Positions 15,848-25,271 of a DNA stretch of 64,000 bases are shown piece by piece. The notes under the pieces were generated by a model. The model was given only the letters and a program-made list of their open reading frames with translations, had not been told where the DNA came from and did not search any database. The stretch is from Lachnospiraceae bacterium (GTDB taxonomy: Bacteria > Bacillota_A > Clostridia > Lachnospirales > Lachnospiraceae), in the NCBI GenBank assembly GCA_017561985.1, contig JAFZAZ010000020.1, forward strand, positions 9,416-73,415. The letters run 5' to 3'. Made by a program: the position numbers and the translations under genes. The number at the start of each line of letters is the position of its first letter. Position 1 is the stretch's first letter.

Positions 15848-17935
15848 TTATTTGCCGGCCGCTTCGAGCTCTTCGAGCGGCTTGTTCAGTTCTTCCGTTC
15901 CCGGCACGACAAATCTTCCGTCCCGGATGATCGCGCCGATCACCGTACCATCCGCCGCATGCACCAGAATCTCGCCGAGCTCGTCGTACGGGATCGTGAT
16001 GTCCGTGTGGCAGTTCATGTACGCCTTCGCGGGATCCTCGCTGCGGAGCGCGGAAACCTCGTTCTCGCGCGCGATGATCTCCTTGCCGTTGGGGTTGTAC
16101 ACCTTGTGTTCCTCCGAGTGGCTGTAGCACGTATCACCCACCGCAAAATGAGGTCCGGTCTTCTCGGCGATCAGGATCGGCAGCTGCTCCTGGCAGTTGC
16201 AGCGGATTCCCATCGCATACGCGACCGTGTTCGTTCCGATCGCAAACTCGCCGATCGGCAGCGTGTCGTGCTGGAACAGGATCGTCTCGTTGAGGAACGT
16301 CGCATTTTCCGCTTCCGTCGGAAAATTCTCGCACGAGCAGGACGTGATCATACCGTCCTTAAACTGCAGTCTCAGGTTCTTGTATGTGGTGCAGTCGATG
16401 CTGACCTTGGTCACGTGGAGCGTACCCTCGGTGCCCTTGAGTACCGGCGAGGTGAACACTTCACCGACCGGGATGTTGACGTCGGCGCCGCAGTTTTCGA
16501 AGTTTGTCTGCGTCGCAGGATTCTCCAGCGTGTGGAGCATAACCTTCATGTTCGTCTCGTTCACACCGCAGCCGGTCACGGTGACGTATGCACCGCGGTC
16601 GAGCACATCGATCAGGCGCTGCTGGATCTCCTTGTACTTCGCGTTCGGAAGGTTGTTGCAACGGATCGTCTCGTGGAAAATCTCCTCGAAGTTGTCGCCG
16701 ATCGCCGGCACGGGATATGCGATGATCGTGAACGTTCTCTCCTCCAACGGAGCGTATTTTGCGGAGAGCTGAATCAGACGTCCGTGAAGCTCCTGGATAT
16801 ATCCGGCCATGCGTCCCTTCGCAGTCGGAACCGCCGGCTTGTTGACGAAATCAATCTCCGGAATACCGAACGCCTCTTGGCAGGCGACGCCGGCGTTCTC
16901 GCGCCAGCGGTTTCCGCCGTTGTCGTAAATCTCCTTCATGCTCTCGAGCACAACTTCCATGAGGTTGCGCTGAAGCACGCACATGTAATCGTTTCTGTGG
17001 TCGTATCCGCGCTGACGGTTGACCGACATTCCGGCCATACCGCCCGCAACAAATGCGCACTGGTAAACCATCATACAATTCTGCAGGAACAGCCTCGGTT
17101 CAAGTCCCTCCTCGCGGAAGAAATCGATGGCACGCGCCGTTACGCGCTCAAATCCGAAGAACACGTCGAACTGCACGGTTTTCTTCTTCGTACGGTCGAT
17201 CCGCATCGTGTCAAAGCTGTCGATGAAACCGTTCACAAACGTCTTCGCCATCGAGTCGATCGTCTCCTGCGACTGCTTCGCAAGGAAGCGGTGAACCTCA
17301 AGCGTACCTTCCGAGATCGGCATTCCGTAACCGTACAGCCCCGCCTCGCTCTCCGCAGCGCTGCGGATGAGCGTCTCAATCTCCTTCGTGCAGCCCGCAT
17401 CACCCTTCTCGTACATGCGGAAGGTGAGGAACTCACGACAGTAATCGTGCGTGTAATAATACAGGCTCTGTCTGATGCTTCGGGAAATGCCGTCCTTCTC
17501 GATCAGGCCGAACACTTCCGCTGCAAGCTCACAGGCGTACAGGAACGGTTTGCGGATGCCGCGCAGCAGGTACGGCACGGACTGGATGATCTCCTCGCAG
17601 AGGATGGAAATCACCTGCGCGTACGTTTTTCCGTACCAGCGGGTGCACACGGCGGGATTCAAAATCGATGTTTCATAGTTTTCGGCAAGTGCTCTCGCAT
17701 AGATCGAATCGTGCATTTTCCGACGCTCCTCAAGCGTCATCGTCTCCCACGTTCCGTTCGATGCGATGTCATACCACTTTTTCGCAGCCCCTGCGATCTC
17801 CGCGATCTCACGGATCCCCTCGGGCGCATTTTTCTCCTTTGCGGCGTTGCGAAGCCACGAAAGCACCAGCGTCAGGCGCTCACGCTCCTCCTTGCCCCAG
17901 GAAAGCATATCCGGTTTTTCGGCAATTTTTTTCAT
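15848..17935 (-). CDS. M29-family aminopeptidase with long N-terminal extension
   Basis: The 695-residue product has a C-terminal half (from about residue 399) that matches peptidase M29 (AmpS/aminopeptidase T). The family metal ligands appear as GEVFTSP (Glu near 492), GEFAIGTN (Glu near 563), HFAVGDTCY (His and Tyr near 597-604) and HTDI (His/Asp near 643). M29 enzymes are usually about 410 residues. The first 390 residues here are mostly helical, lack an obvious signal peptide and I do not recognise them as a named domain. ATG 17933-17935 follows GGAGG. It removes N-terminal residues from peptides in the cytosol by analogy. purE starts 28 bases downstream. Confidence 0.85.
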   Translation of the reverse strand: MKKIAEKPDMLSWGKEERERLTLVLSWLRNAAKEKNAPEGIREIAEIAGAAKKWYDIASNGTWETMTLEERRKMHDSIYARALAENYETSILNPAVCTRWYGKTYAQVISILCEEIIQSVPYLLRGIRKPFLYACELAAEVFGLIEKDGISRSIRQSLYYYTHDYCREFLTFRMYEKGDAGCTKEIETLIRSAAESEAGLYGYGMPISEGTLEVHRFLAKQSQETIDSMAKTFVNGFIDSFDTMRIDRTKKKTVQFDVFFGFERVTARAIDFFREEGLEPRLFLQNCMMVYQCAFVAGGMAGMSVNRQRGYDHRNDYMCVLQRNLMEVVLESMKEIYDNGGNRWRENAGVACQEAFGIPEIDFVNKPAVPTAKGRMAGYIQELHGRLIQLSAKYAPLEERTFTIIAYPVPAIGDNFEEIFHETIRCNNLPNAKYKEIQQRLIDVLDRGAYVTVTGCGVNETNMKVMLHTLENPATQTNFENCGADVNIPVGEVFTSPVLKGTEGTLHVTKVSIDCTTYKNLRLQFKDGMITSCSCENFPTEAENATFLNETILFQHDTLPIGEFAIGTNTVAYAMGIRCNCQEQLPILIAEKTGPHFAVGDTCYSHSEEHKVYNPNGKEIIARENEVSALRSEDPAKAYMNCHTDITIPYDELGEILVHAADGTVIGAIIRDGRFVVPGTEELNKPLEELEAAGK

Positions 17936-17964
17936 AATTATATCCTCCAAATCGCCGCAGGCAG

Positions 17965-18297
17965 CTACAGTGCGGCCCCGACAAGAATTAATCCGAATGT
18001 CACGATGGCCATGGTAAGATTCACTATCATCCCGGCCAACGCATAGCCGTCAAGAAACGGCGTCTCTCTGCGTGCAGCGGTTGCACAGATCGTACCCGCG
18101 ATCGCCAGCAGACCGTTCAAAACTCCCGGTACGCCGAGCGTCTTCGCGTCGTGCGACCGGCCGTACAAAATCAGGAACACGAGAAAGAACACGGTCAACA
18201 GGCCGACCGCGAGGGAGAATTTGCCGAGCACGGAACGGTGTCGTCCCCGGTAATTTACCTTCGTCTTGTCCTTCACCGGCTCCCTCCTTCTACTCAT
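17965..18297 (-). CDS. Small membrane protein (DUF6142-like)
   Basis: The 110-residue protein has a basic N-terminus (MSRRREPVKDKTKVNYRGRHRS) and three predicted membrane segments (about 26-44, 55-73, 84-108). It resembles the Lachnospiraceae family annotated DUF6142, from memory and with low certainty. Function is unknown. Its ATG overlaps the end of the VanZ-like gene by eight bases and uses a GGAGG inside that gene, so the two are translationally coupled. Confidence 0.7.
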   Translation of the reverse strand: MSRRREPVKDKTKVNYRGRHRSVLGKFSLAVGLLTVFFLVFLILYGRSHDAKTLGVPGVLNGLLAIAGTICATAARRETPFLDGYALAGMIVNLTMAIVTFGLILVGAAL

Positions 18298-18736
18298 CTT
18301 CCTCCGCCAGGTGCGAATTCACACAGGCAAACAGCAGGACCCCCAAAAGTCCGCCGAGAGTGTTGAGCAAAATATCGTCGATATCGAAGCTTCCGATATT
18401 GAGCGCGTACTGCAAAAGCTCTGCTCCGAGGCTTGCGACATACACGATCGCCATCGTAAACACGCCGTACCACCGCGTCCGCGTGAGCAACGGAACGAAA
18501 AAACCGAGCGGAAGAAATGCGGCGATGTTGCCCCCGATGTTCAGCCAGAACATGCTGTCGGTCAGGCCTTCCGAACCCTTCCAGTACCGGCTGATCTCCG
18601 CGAAAGGAGTGAGGTTGACGCCGTGGATGCTTCCCTGCGTCCGCCCGAACCTTGCGGAGAAAAATAAAACATACACGAGCACGGCCAGATACAGAAAAAA
18701 GACCACGCTCCAAAAACGTTTCCAACCTTTGGACAA
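18290..18736 (-). CDS. VanZ-like membrane protein
   Basis: The 148-residue protein has four to five membrane segments. VNLTPFAEI, NIGGNIAAFLPLGFF and DIDDILLNTLGGLLG are the conserved patterns of the VanZ family. VanZ gives low-level teicoplanin resistance in one setting, but most relatives have unknown envelope roles. The start appears to be TTG (18736-18734) after a GGGGG-rich ribosome site; no ATG is available before the first conserved segment. It is 40 bases downstream of the DUF4340 gene in the Gld-like ABC cluster. Confidence 0.85.
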   Translation of the reverse strand: MSKGWKRFWSVVFFLYLAVLVYVLFFSARFGRTQGSIHGVNLTPFAEISRYWKGSEGLTDSMFWLNIGGNIAAFLPLGFFVPLLTRTRWYGVFTMAIVYVASLGAELLQYALNIGSFDIDDILLNTLGGLLGVLLFACVNSHLAEEDE

Positions 18737-18776
18737 TGTATTTCCCCCCTGAGCACCGCGCAGCGCGGGATCCGCG

Positions 18777-20177
18777 TTACGGTGCGATACTTCCCAGATA
18801 CTTGATGAACGAATCGGTCAGACGCGCGTCCATCGTCATGTCGCACACGCCGAAACGCTCCACGATGTCGATACCGTCGCTTCCGCGGAAAATGCGGATC
18901 GTCACGTTGGCATACTTCGACGGGTCGATCGATTCCACGTCGATCGTAAGGATCGGATTCCCCGAAGGAGTCTCCTGCGGACGGAACGCGGTCGTCTTGA
19001 GCGAAAGGATCTGCGTAGCAATCCCAAAGGCCTCGGAGTTGTCCATCAGGTCTCCGTCGATCCGGTAGACATCGTCCTCACCCTGCTTTTCGTGCGTGAT
19101 CACATGCGTGATATTACCGCTGCTGAGCGTCACCTTCGAAAGCGAGGTGGTAACCGGATAGAATACGGCGTGGTAAGTGTTCGAGAACACATTGACGTCG
19201 CACATCATCGAAATCTTGTAGTTTGACATCACCAAAACTGCCTCGATGCCTTCGAGTTTCGCATAGTATGAACCGGTCTCCGGATCCTGGTTGCCGATCT
19301 GCAGCTTGTAGGAATTCCTCTCGGATCCCGTGGAGTTGGTGTAGCAGACTTTGAGCGTCGCCCTCGGGTTTGCAAGCCCGTATTTTGCGTACTCGTCAGG
19401 CTTCACTCTGATTACCTGTTCCGTATACAGCGTGAGGTACATCCCAAGCTGGTCGGCCCAGGCACCGCTGAGCGTATCAGCCTCCCACGGCTCGCGGTAA
19501 GGCTCCGTAAAATACCACGAAAGCGTTCCCTTGCCGGTGTAATCGCGGGGATTTTCCCTGTCGTATATCGCATGGAAACCGTTGAACAGGTCTCCCGTGA
19601 CTTCGACCTCCGTGATGTATCGGACATTCGCGATACTCGGGAGTTCCATGGAATCCACGTAGTACGTGCGCTCGCGCTGCATCAGGTTTGCGTAGCTCTC
19701 GGAGACGGTGTACACGGCATTCTCGTCGTTGAAGCGGCAGTAATACCGGTTCTTTGTGGGAACCTTGTCTCCGAGCTCGATCTTAACAAGCTTTTTATCC
19801 CCCGCATATGCCTCCAGTACGGCAGCCGACTCGGTGAGTCCGTACTCCCCAAACGAAGCCGGATTCTCAACCTTTGCAAGCGCCTTCAGGTTCGGCAGAA
19901 GAAGGTCGCAGAACTGCGCGATGATCTTCTGGTTCAGAATATCCTCCGTGCTGTACCACGCCTCCCCGCGGAGTTCAAACGTTCCGCTGTAATCTTTGTT
20001 GGAAAGCACGATCTTGTCGACGCTGTTCACGTCGATCGTGACGACCGTGAAATAATTCTCCTTCTCGCCGTCTCCGGTCGGGTTGTTCTTTTTGTTGTTC
20101 AACACAAGAAACACAACCAGAAGCACTGCTGCGACAGCGACCAGGGCAACGAGACTTATGATGTTGGATTTCTTCAT
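18777..20177 (-). CDS. DUF4340 domain protein, partner of Gld-like ABC transporter
   Basis: The 466-residue protein has one N-terminal membrane anchor (about residues 7-27) and a large outside-facing region made of repeated beta-rich DUF4340 units (for example ILSNKDYSGTFELRGEAWYST and the later YRIDGDLMDNSEAFG). DUF4340 proteins commonly follow GldG-like genes and are thought to be extracytoplasmic parts of that ABC complex; the substrate is unknown. The start overlaps the gldG-like stop by four bases (ATGA). Confidence 0.85.
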   Translation of the reverse strand: MKKSNIISLVALVAVAAVLLVVFLVLNNKKNNPTGDGEKENYFTVVTIDVNSVDKIVLSNKDYSGTFELRGEAWYSTEDILNQKIIAQFCDLLLPNLKALAKVENPASFGEYGLTESAAVLEAYAGDKKLVKIELGDKVPTKNRYYCRFNDENAVYTVSESYANLMQRERTYYVDSMELPSIANVRYITEVEVTGDLFNGFHAIYDRENPRDYTGKGTLSWYFTEPYREPWEADTLSGAWADQLGMYLTLYTEQVIRVKPDEYAKYGLANPRATLKVCYTNSTGSERNSYKLQIGNQDPETGSYYAKLEGIEAVLVMSNYKISMMCDVNVFSNTYHAVFYPVTTSLSKVTLSSGNITHVITHEKQGEDDVYRIDGDLMDNSEAFGIATQILSLKTTAFRPQETPSGNPILTIDVESIDPSKYANVTIRIFRGSDGIDIVERFGVCDMTMDARLTDSFIKYLGSIAP

Positions 20178-21622
20178 TCTTCCGTCTTTTCCTTCGTTTC
20201 AATTCGTTCCACGCGGCGCCGCAATATGACGACAACGCCTACGAAGAGGATGAGCACCGGAAGCAGGAACGACGCGAGCGCCACGTTGTTGCGCTGTCTC
20301 GTCGTCATCTGAAGTGCCTCCTCGAGCGCGCTCGTATCGGGAATCGCAATCGGATCCGCGGCTGCTCCAAGCTGCGCGTTCAGACTGTCGACAAAAATGT
20401 CGCGGTTTGCGCGGGCCGAGCTTCCCGTCATGAAGCTATCCATGAGGAAGTACGCGGAGCCGCACACGTACAGCGTTCCGACTTTGCCCTCGAAGGAGTC
20501 CTCAACCTTGACAAGCAGCGGGAACTGACCGCTCTCGTCATCCGGAGTCTTCTCGTAACCGGCGTCGGTCTGCTTGATATATGCGTCTTTGGTCGTTTCG
20601 TACACTCTCTTGATCGCCGCCGTGCTTCTCACACTACTGTCCGTGTAAAGCGGTGCGGTTCTCATCCAAACGGCGTTTTTGTCGTCGTGTGCTGTCAGAA
20701 GGTACGACGGATTGTCTCCGACCGTGCGGGAGCTGTCACCCTCGCACAGAAGTCCGCTTCCGACGCGGATTCCGTAATATCCGAGCAGCGACTGCAGATT
20801 TTTGAACACATCGCTTCCCGTGAGGATTGACAGAAACACGGTTCCTCCGCCGGTGATGTAGTCCTCGATCACCTTGACTTCGCCGTCCGAAAGATCGTAG
20901 GTCGGCGCGCCGATCAACAGGATATCGCAGTCATCCGGAACCGCAGCGAGCGTCGAGAGATCGATATGCTTGATCTTGTACGCGTTGAGGTTCATCAGAT
21001 CGGAAAATGTCTCGGTCACCATGTTCTTGGGATCGTTGTACTGACCGGTCGTCAGCCACTCCTCATGGTTGTTCGTGACGTAGACAGTACCCTTCTTCTC
21101 CTGCGTCACCTCAACGATCGCCTTGACGATCTCAACCTCGGCATCGTAGCCGACCAGCTGATTTGTAAGCGCCTGCGTATCCAGATAATAGATCTTCATC
21201 TTCTCCGAATCGATATAGCAATACCGATCCGGATCCTCGGTGTTGACAACGATGATACTGTTGTTTGTGATGTCCTCCATCCCGTTGTAGCGATATACAA
21301 ACTGAGGATACTGGACGGGGTCCTTGACCGTGAGGGTAATCTTGTCGCTCGCCTCCGCGATCAGCTCGGCGCCGGTCTTGATGATCAGATCCTCTTCGCC
21401 CTCGGACGTGATGTAATACAGAGCAACCGGGGTCTCCAGTTTCTCCACAAACGCGCGCGTCTCATCCGCGATCGAATACCTGCGATTCGACGTCACGTCT
21501 TTCTTCGTGAAAATGCTTCCGGAGATCAGGTTGACTGCGATCAGCACCAGGATCACCAGGAAGGAAACGGCAGTGGCGTATGCGCCGCCGCGGAATTTAC
21601 GGGATTTAATCGTACTGTTCAT
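20174..21622 (-). CDS. GldG-like ABC transporter auxiliary membrane protein
   Basis: The 482-residue protein has one N-terminal membrane helix (about 17-38), a large extracytoplasmic domain and one C-terminal helix (about 450-470) followed by RRR. The sequence TKKDVTSNRRYSIADETR and the later DCDILLIGAPTYDLSDGEV...YITGGGTVFL match the ABC_transp_aux/GldG family. In Bacteroidetes GldG works with GldA and GldF; in Firmicutes the role is not established. GGGAGG precedes the ATG, one base after the permease stop. Confidence 0.87.
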   Translation of the reverse strand: MNSTIKSRKFRGGAYATAVSFLVILVLIAVNLISGSIFTKKDVTSNRRYSIADETRAFVEKLETPVALYYITSEGEEDLIIKTGAELIAEASDKITLTVKDPVQYPQFVYRYNGMEDITNNSIIVVNTEDPDRYCYIDSEKMKIYYLDTQALTNQLVGYDAEVEIVKAIVEVTQEKKGTVYVTNNHEEWLTTGQYNDPKNMVTETFSDLMNLNAYKIKHIDLSTLAAVPDDCDILLIGAPTYDLSDGEVKVIEDYITGGGTVFLSILTGSDVFKNLQSLLGYYGIRVGSGLLCEGDSSRTVGDNPSYLLTAHDDKNAVWMRTAPLYTDSSVRSTAAIKRVYETTKDAYIKQTDAGYEKTPDDESGQFPLLVKVEDSFEGKVGTLYVCGSAYFLMDSFMTGSSARANRDIFVDSLNAQLGAAADPIAIPDTSALEEALQMTTRQRNNVALASFLLPVLILFVGVVVILRRRVERIETKEKTEE

Positions 21623-21623
21623 G

Positions 21624-22490
21624 TCACGCCTCCCATCTTCTCTTCTTGATGGCCTGAATGGTCAGGAACACGAAGAGGAAAATCATGCTGAGGTAGTACA
21701 CATAGGCGGACGGATCCACGATACCGTACTGGAACAGCGAGAAACGCGACTGAACCGAAAGCCATCCGAACACCTTCGCAAGGCTTCCGTCAAACTTCAG
21801 CGGATCGATCGCATATGCAACGATCAGACCTCCCACAGAGATCACCGCAAATGCGGCGGTAACGATCTTGCTCTTCATCATCACGTACGTAATTACGGCG
21901 ATGATCAATGCAAGGCCGATCAGAACCGCGAGTGCAAGCTCATGTCCGGTCGGAAGCATCTCGACCAGAAGGTCGATCATCAATGTGAACAGGATGACGA
22001 TAAATGTGAGAACCGCGGCAAAGATCTGGCTCTCCGTGAGCGCCGACACGAACATACCGATCGCCATATACGTGCAGCCGAGCAGGAAGAACGCGCCGAG
22101 TGTCGTGTACGCAACCGCATAGTTGGTCGCACCGTAGTTGTGCAGCACGATCGGGTAGACGCACACGATGGCAACCGCGATTGCGAACACCGTGATCAAT
22201 GCAAGGTATTTGCCGAGGACAATGCGCTCCACGCTGACCGGCGACGTAAACAGCAGCTGGTCCGTGCGCTGGCGCTTCTCCTCCGCAAGGATCCTCATAG
22301 TGAGGACCGGCACGAGAAGCAGGAACAGTGTCGCCACACCGTTGATCGCGCGCGCAAAATTCGCATACCCCTGATAAAGGTTGTAAATGTACTGGAACAC
22401 ACCGATAAACAACAGGAAAAATGCGATGAACAGATATCCGAGGAACGACGTAAAATACGATCGCAGCTCTTTCTTGTAGATTGCTGTCAT
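21624..22490 (-). CDS. ABC-2 type permease (GldF-like)
   Basis: The 288-residue protein has about six to seven membrane segments with the usual ABC-2 N-terminus (AIYKKELRSYFTSFLGY) and the EEKRQRTDQLLFTSPVS cytosolic coupling loop. It is a partner of the ATPase directly upstream, overlapping it by four bases. With the ATPase, GldG-like and DUF4340 proteins it forms one probable membrane complex. Confidence 0.88.
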   Translation of the reverse strand: MTAIYKKELRSYFTSFLGYLFIAFFLLFIGVFQYIYNLYQGYANFARAINGVATLFLLLVPVLTMRILAEEKRQRTDQLLFTSPVSVERIVLGKYLALITVFAIAVAIVCVYPIVLHNYGATNYAVAYTTLGAFFLLGCTYMAIGMFVSALTESQIFAAVLTFIVILFTLMIDLLVEMLPTGHELALAVLIGLALIIAVITYVMMKSKIVTAAFAVISVGGLIVAYAIDPLKFDGSLAKVFGWLSVQSRFSLFQYGIVDPSAYVYYLSMIFLFVFLTIQAIKKRRWEA

Positions 22491-23437
22491 ACCGTGTCGC
22501 CCTCCTTTCCGGTCATCTCGATGAACACGTCCTCAAGCGTCTTCTGGATCGCATTCATCTCAAACAAAGCGATACCGCGGCTTGCGCACAGCGCAAACAG
22601 ACGGTCGCGGATCTCGCTTCCGTCGGAGGAATAGACGCTGAACGCCATGAGACCTTCGCCCGGATTCTCGGGGAGCACGTCGCACCTCGAAACAACTCCG
22701 AGAGAGGAAACCGCGCTGCGGAACGTCTCTTCGTCGGCGCGGACGACTACGCGGACCGCACTCGTACCGCCGAGCGTACGGATGATATTTTCCGGGGTAT
22801 CAATGATGACTTTCTTTCCGTGGTTGATGATCAGCACACGGTCGCACACGGCGTTGACCTCGAACAGAATGTGCGAGCTCAAAATGACGGTGTGCTCTTT
22901 GCCGAGACTGCGGATCAGTTCGCGCATCCACGTGATCTGCATCGGGTCGAGACCGACCGTGGGCTCGTCGAGGATCAAAACCTCAGGATTTCCGATCAGC
23001 GCCTGCGCAAGACCGACTCTCTGACGGTAACCCTTGCTCAGATGCTTGATCAGCTTATTTTTCATGTGAGTGACATGCAAAAGATCCATCACGCGCGCCA
23101 CTTCCGCTTTGCGGTCCTTCTTCGGAACCTGCTTGAGCTCGGTGCAGAAGGAAAGGTATTCCTTCACGCGCATATCCGGATAAACCGGCGGGATCTCCGG
23201 CAGATAACCGATGCAGCGCTTCGCCTTCTCCGGCTCGTCATAGACATTGAAACCGTTGATGGTGACGTTGCCCTCCGTTGCGGAGTTGTAGCCGGTGATC
23301 ATGTTCATGGTTGTCGACTTGCCCGCGCCGTTCGGCCCGAGGAAGCCAAGAATCTCACCCTTTTCCACGGTGAAGCTGAGATCATCCACGGCGCGGAAAT
23401 CGCCGTATTGCTTCACCAGATGTTCCACAGTAATCAC
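22487..23437 (-). CDS. ABC transporter ATPase (GldA-like)
   Basis: The 316-residue ATPase has Walker A GPNGAGKST (about residue 35), Q-loop GYLPE, a signature region LSKGYRQRVGLAQAL, Walker B VLILDEP and the switch His in ILSSHIL. The extra 90 residues at the C-terminus, ending in LEDVFIEMTGKEG, are usual for ABC-2 exporters. The start is GTG (23437) after AAGGAGG. It probably energises the GldF-like permease. dapB ends 34 bases upstream. Confidence 0.93.
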   Translation of the reverse strand: MITVEHLVKQYGDFRAVDDLSFTVEKGEILGFLGPNGAGKSTTMNMITGYNSATEGNVTINGFNVYDEPEKAKRCIGYLPEIPPVYPDMRVKEYLSFCTELKQVPKKDRKAEVARVMDLLHVTHMKNKLIKHLSKGYRQRVGLAQALIGNPEVLILDEPTVGLDPMQITWMRELIRSLGKEHTVILSSHILFEVNAVCDRVLIINHGKKVIIDTPENIIRTLGGTSAVRVVVRADEETFRSAVSSLGVVSRCDVLPENPGEGLMAFSVYSSDGSEIRDRLFALCASRGIALFEMNAIQKTLEDVFIEMTGKEGDTV

Positions 23438-23471
23438 AATATCCTCCTTGTGACCGCTCCGACAGCGAATG

Positions 23472-24227
23472 TCAGCCGATCACGTCCTTCATCGTATAAA
23501 GACCGGGCTTCTGTCCGGCAACGTACTTCGCAGCCGCCACGGCTCCCTTGCCGAAGATCGCCTTCGAATATGCCGTGTGCTGGATCGTGATGACCTCATC
23601 CGTTCCGCAGAAGAGAATCTCATGATCGCCCACGATGGTGCCGCCGCGAACGGCGCTGATGCCGATCTCGCCCTGCGGTCTCCGCTCGCTTCTGGTGCTG
23701 CGGTCAAACACGTAAGGAAGCTCCTCGGGAAGAACTTCGTTGATGGCGTCAGCGATCGCAAGTGCGGTTCCGCTCGGCGCATCCTTCTTCAGATGGTGAT
23801 GCTTCTCCACGATCTCAATGTCGTAGCCTTCCTCGTACAATTTCTTCGCCGCCTCCTGGACGAGCTTCAGCAGCACGTTGACGCCGAGTGACATGTTGGC
23901 AGAGCGGACAACGGGCATCTCCTTCGCCGCCTCGTTGATCTCCTCGATCTGCTCCTTCGTGTATCCGGTCGTGCAGAGAACGATCGCGATACCGCGCTTC
24001 TTCGTCTCCGAAAGAAGCTTCGAAAGGATCTTCGGCGTCGAAAAATCAATGATGACGTCCGCCTCCTCCTTCACTTCCTCGATCGACGGATATACCGGAT
24101 ATGTGGCAAGCGGCGATGCAACAAGGTCAACGCCGGCAACGATCTCCGCGTTCGCGTCCTGCTCGACAATCTCCGAAATCACACGGCCCATATGGCCGCT
24201 GCAGCCGTTCATAATGATCCTGGTCAT
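23472..24227 (-). CDS. dapB: 4-hydroxy-tetrahydrodipicolinate reductase
   Basis: NAD(P)H-dependent step to tetrahydrodipicolinate for lysine and diaminopimelate. The 251-residue product has GCSGHMGRVI (dinucleotide loop), VIDFSTP, the EKHHHLKKDAPSGTAL active-site motif and the substrate-binding RGGTIVGDH. ATG 24225-24227 follows GGAGGAGA. The gap to dapA (85 bases) holds only a short GGCC stem. Confidence 0.96.
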   Translation of the reverse strand: MTRIIMNGCSGHMGRVISEIVEQDANAEIVAGVDLVASPLATYPVYPSIEEVKEEADVIIDFSTPKILSKLLSETKKRGIAIVLCTTGYTKEQIEEINEAAKEMPVVRSANMSLGVNVLLKLVQEAAKKLYEEGYDIEIVEKHHHLKKDAPSGTALAIADAINEVLPEELPYVFDRSTRSERRPQGEIGISAVRGGTIVGDHEILFCGTDEVITIQHTAYSKAIFGKGAVAAAKYVAGQKPGLYTMKDVIG

Positions 24228-24312
24228 GGTGGTCTCCTCCCATTCATTTATGCAACAAACGGGCCTTCGGCCGCACCTGTCCGGCGCGGTCAAGACCCGA
24301 AAGAAGTCGGAA

Positions 24313-25197
24313 TTACAGGATGCCCTGCTTCTCCATCTCAGCCTTCAGCACTGCAACGTTCTGAGGCTCCATCTCCGAAAGAGGCATGCGCACGCTGCCG
24401 TCGCACTGTCCCATCAGACAGGTCGCCGCTTTTACGGGGATCGGGTTAACCTCAAGGAACAGATCCTTCGCGAGGCGGAAGTATTTCACCTGAAGATCAC
24501 GCGCTGTGTCGACATCGCCGCGCAGGTACGAAGCTACCATCTCGTGAACCTGCTCCGGGATGACATGCGAGAGCACCGAAATGACTCCCTTTCCTCCCAC
24601 GGAAAGAATCGGTACGATCATGTCGTCGTTGCCCGAGTAGATATCCATCTTTCCGTCGGTGAGCGCAGCAATCTCCGTCGCAACACTGATGTCCCCGGTC
24701 GCTTCCTTCACCGCAACGATGTTCTCAACATTCTTGTAGAGCGTTGCAATCGTCGCAGGTGCCATCTTGCAGCCCGTGCGGGACGGTACGTTGTACAAAA
24801 TGATCGGCTTCTTCGTGGCCCCGGCAACCGCCGTAAAATGTGCCACAAGACCGTTTTGTGTAGCCTTGTTGTAATACGGCGTCACCACAAGCATCGCATC
24901 CGCACCGAGCGCATCCGCCTCCCTGGTAAGGTAGATGGCCGTCTCCGTACAGTTGGAGCCGGTGCCGGCGATCACGGGCACGCGCCCCGCCACCTGCTTC
25001 ACACAGAAGCCGATGACATCGAGGTGTTCCTCGTGGGAAAGGCAGGAAGCCTCTCCTGTCGTGCCGCACACGACGATGGCGTCCGTTTTGTTTGCAATCT
25101 GAAACTCAATAATCTTCGCAAAGCTGTCATAATCAACCTCGCCGCCCTTTTTGAACGGGGTGATAATGGCAACCGCCGAACCTGTAAAAATCGACAT
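24313..25197 (-). CDS. dapA: 4-hydroxy-tetrahydrodipicolinate synthase
   Basis: Condenses pyruvate with aspartate semialdehyde. The 294-residue TIM barrel has GTTGEASCLS, YNVPSRTG with the catalytic Tyr, and VAVKEATGD with the Schiff-base Lys (about 162). The start ATG 25195-25197 follows GGAGG. The gene has its own strong promoter and a short hairpin in its leader; no lysine riboswitch is visible. With dapB it supplies both cell-wall diaminopimelate and lysine. Confidence 0.97.
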   Translation of the reverse strand: MSIFTGSAVAIITPFKKGGEVDYDSFAKIIEFQIANKTDAIVVCGTTGEASCLSHEEHLDVIGFCVKQVAGRVPVIAGTGSNCTETAIYLTREADALGADAMLVVTPYYNKATQNGLVAHFTAVAGATKKPIILYNVPSRTGCKMAPATIATLYKNVENIVAVKEATGDISVATEIAALTDGKMDIYSGNDDMIVPILSVGGKGVISVLSHVIPEQVHEMVASYLRGDVDTARDLQVKYFRLAKDLFLEVNPIPVKAATCLMGQCDGSVRMPLSEMEPQNVAVLKAEMEKQGIL

Positions 25198-25235
25198 AAC
25201 AAACCTCCGATGTATTCGAGTTCTTTCGTCATCGG

Positions 25236-25258
25236 TTTTTCGGGCATTTACCGAAAAA
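25236..25258. other. Hairpin in the dapA leader
   Basis: TTTTTCGG (25236-25243) and CCGAAAAA (25251-25258) form an eight-pair stem with a seven-base loop between the dapA promoter and its ribosome site. It is far too small to be a lysine riboswitch. Confidence 0.4.
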
Positions 25259-25271
25259 TCATACAGGGATG

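Noticed and set aside
25236..25265. Lysine riboswitch in the dapA leader
   Set aside because: The leader is only about 68 bases with one small hairpin, far below the size of a lysine riboswitch.
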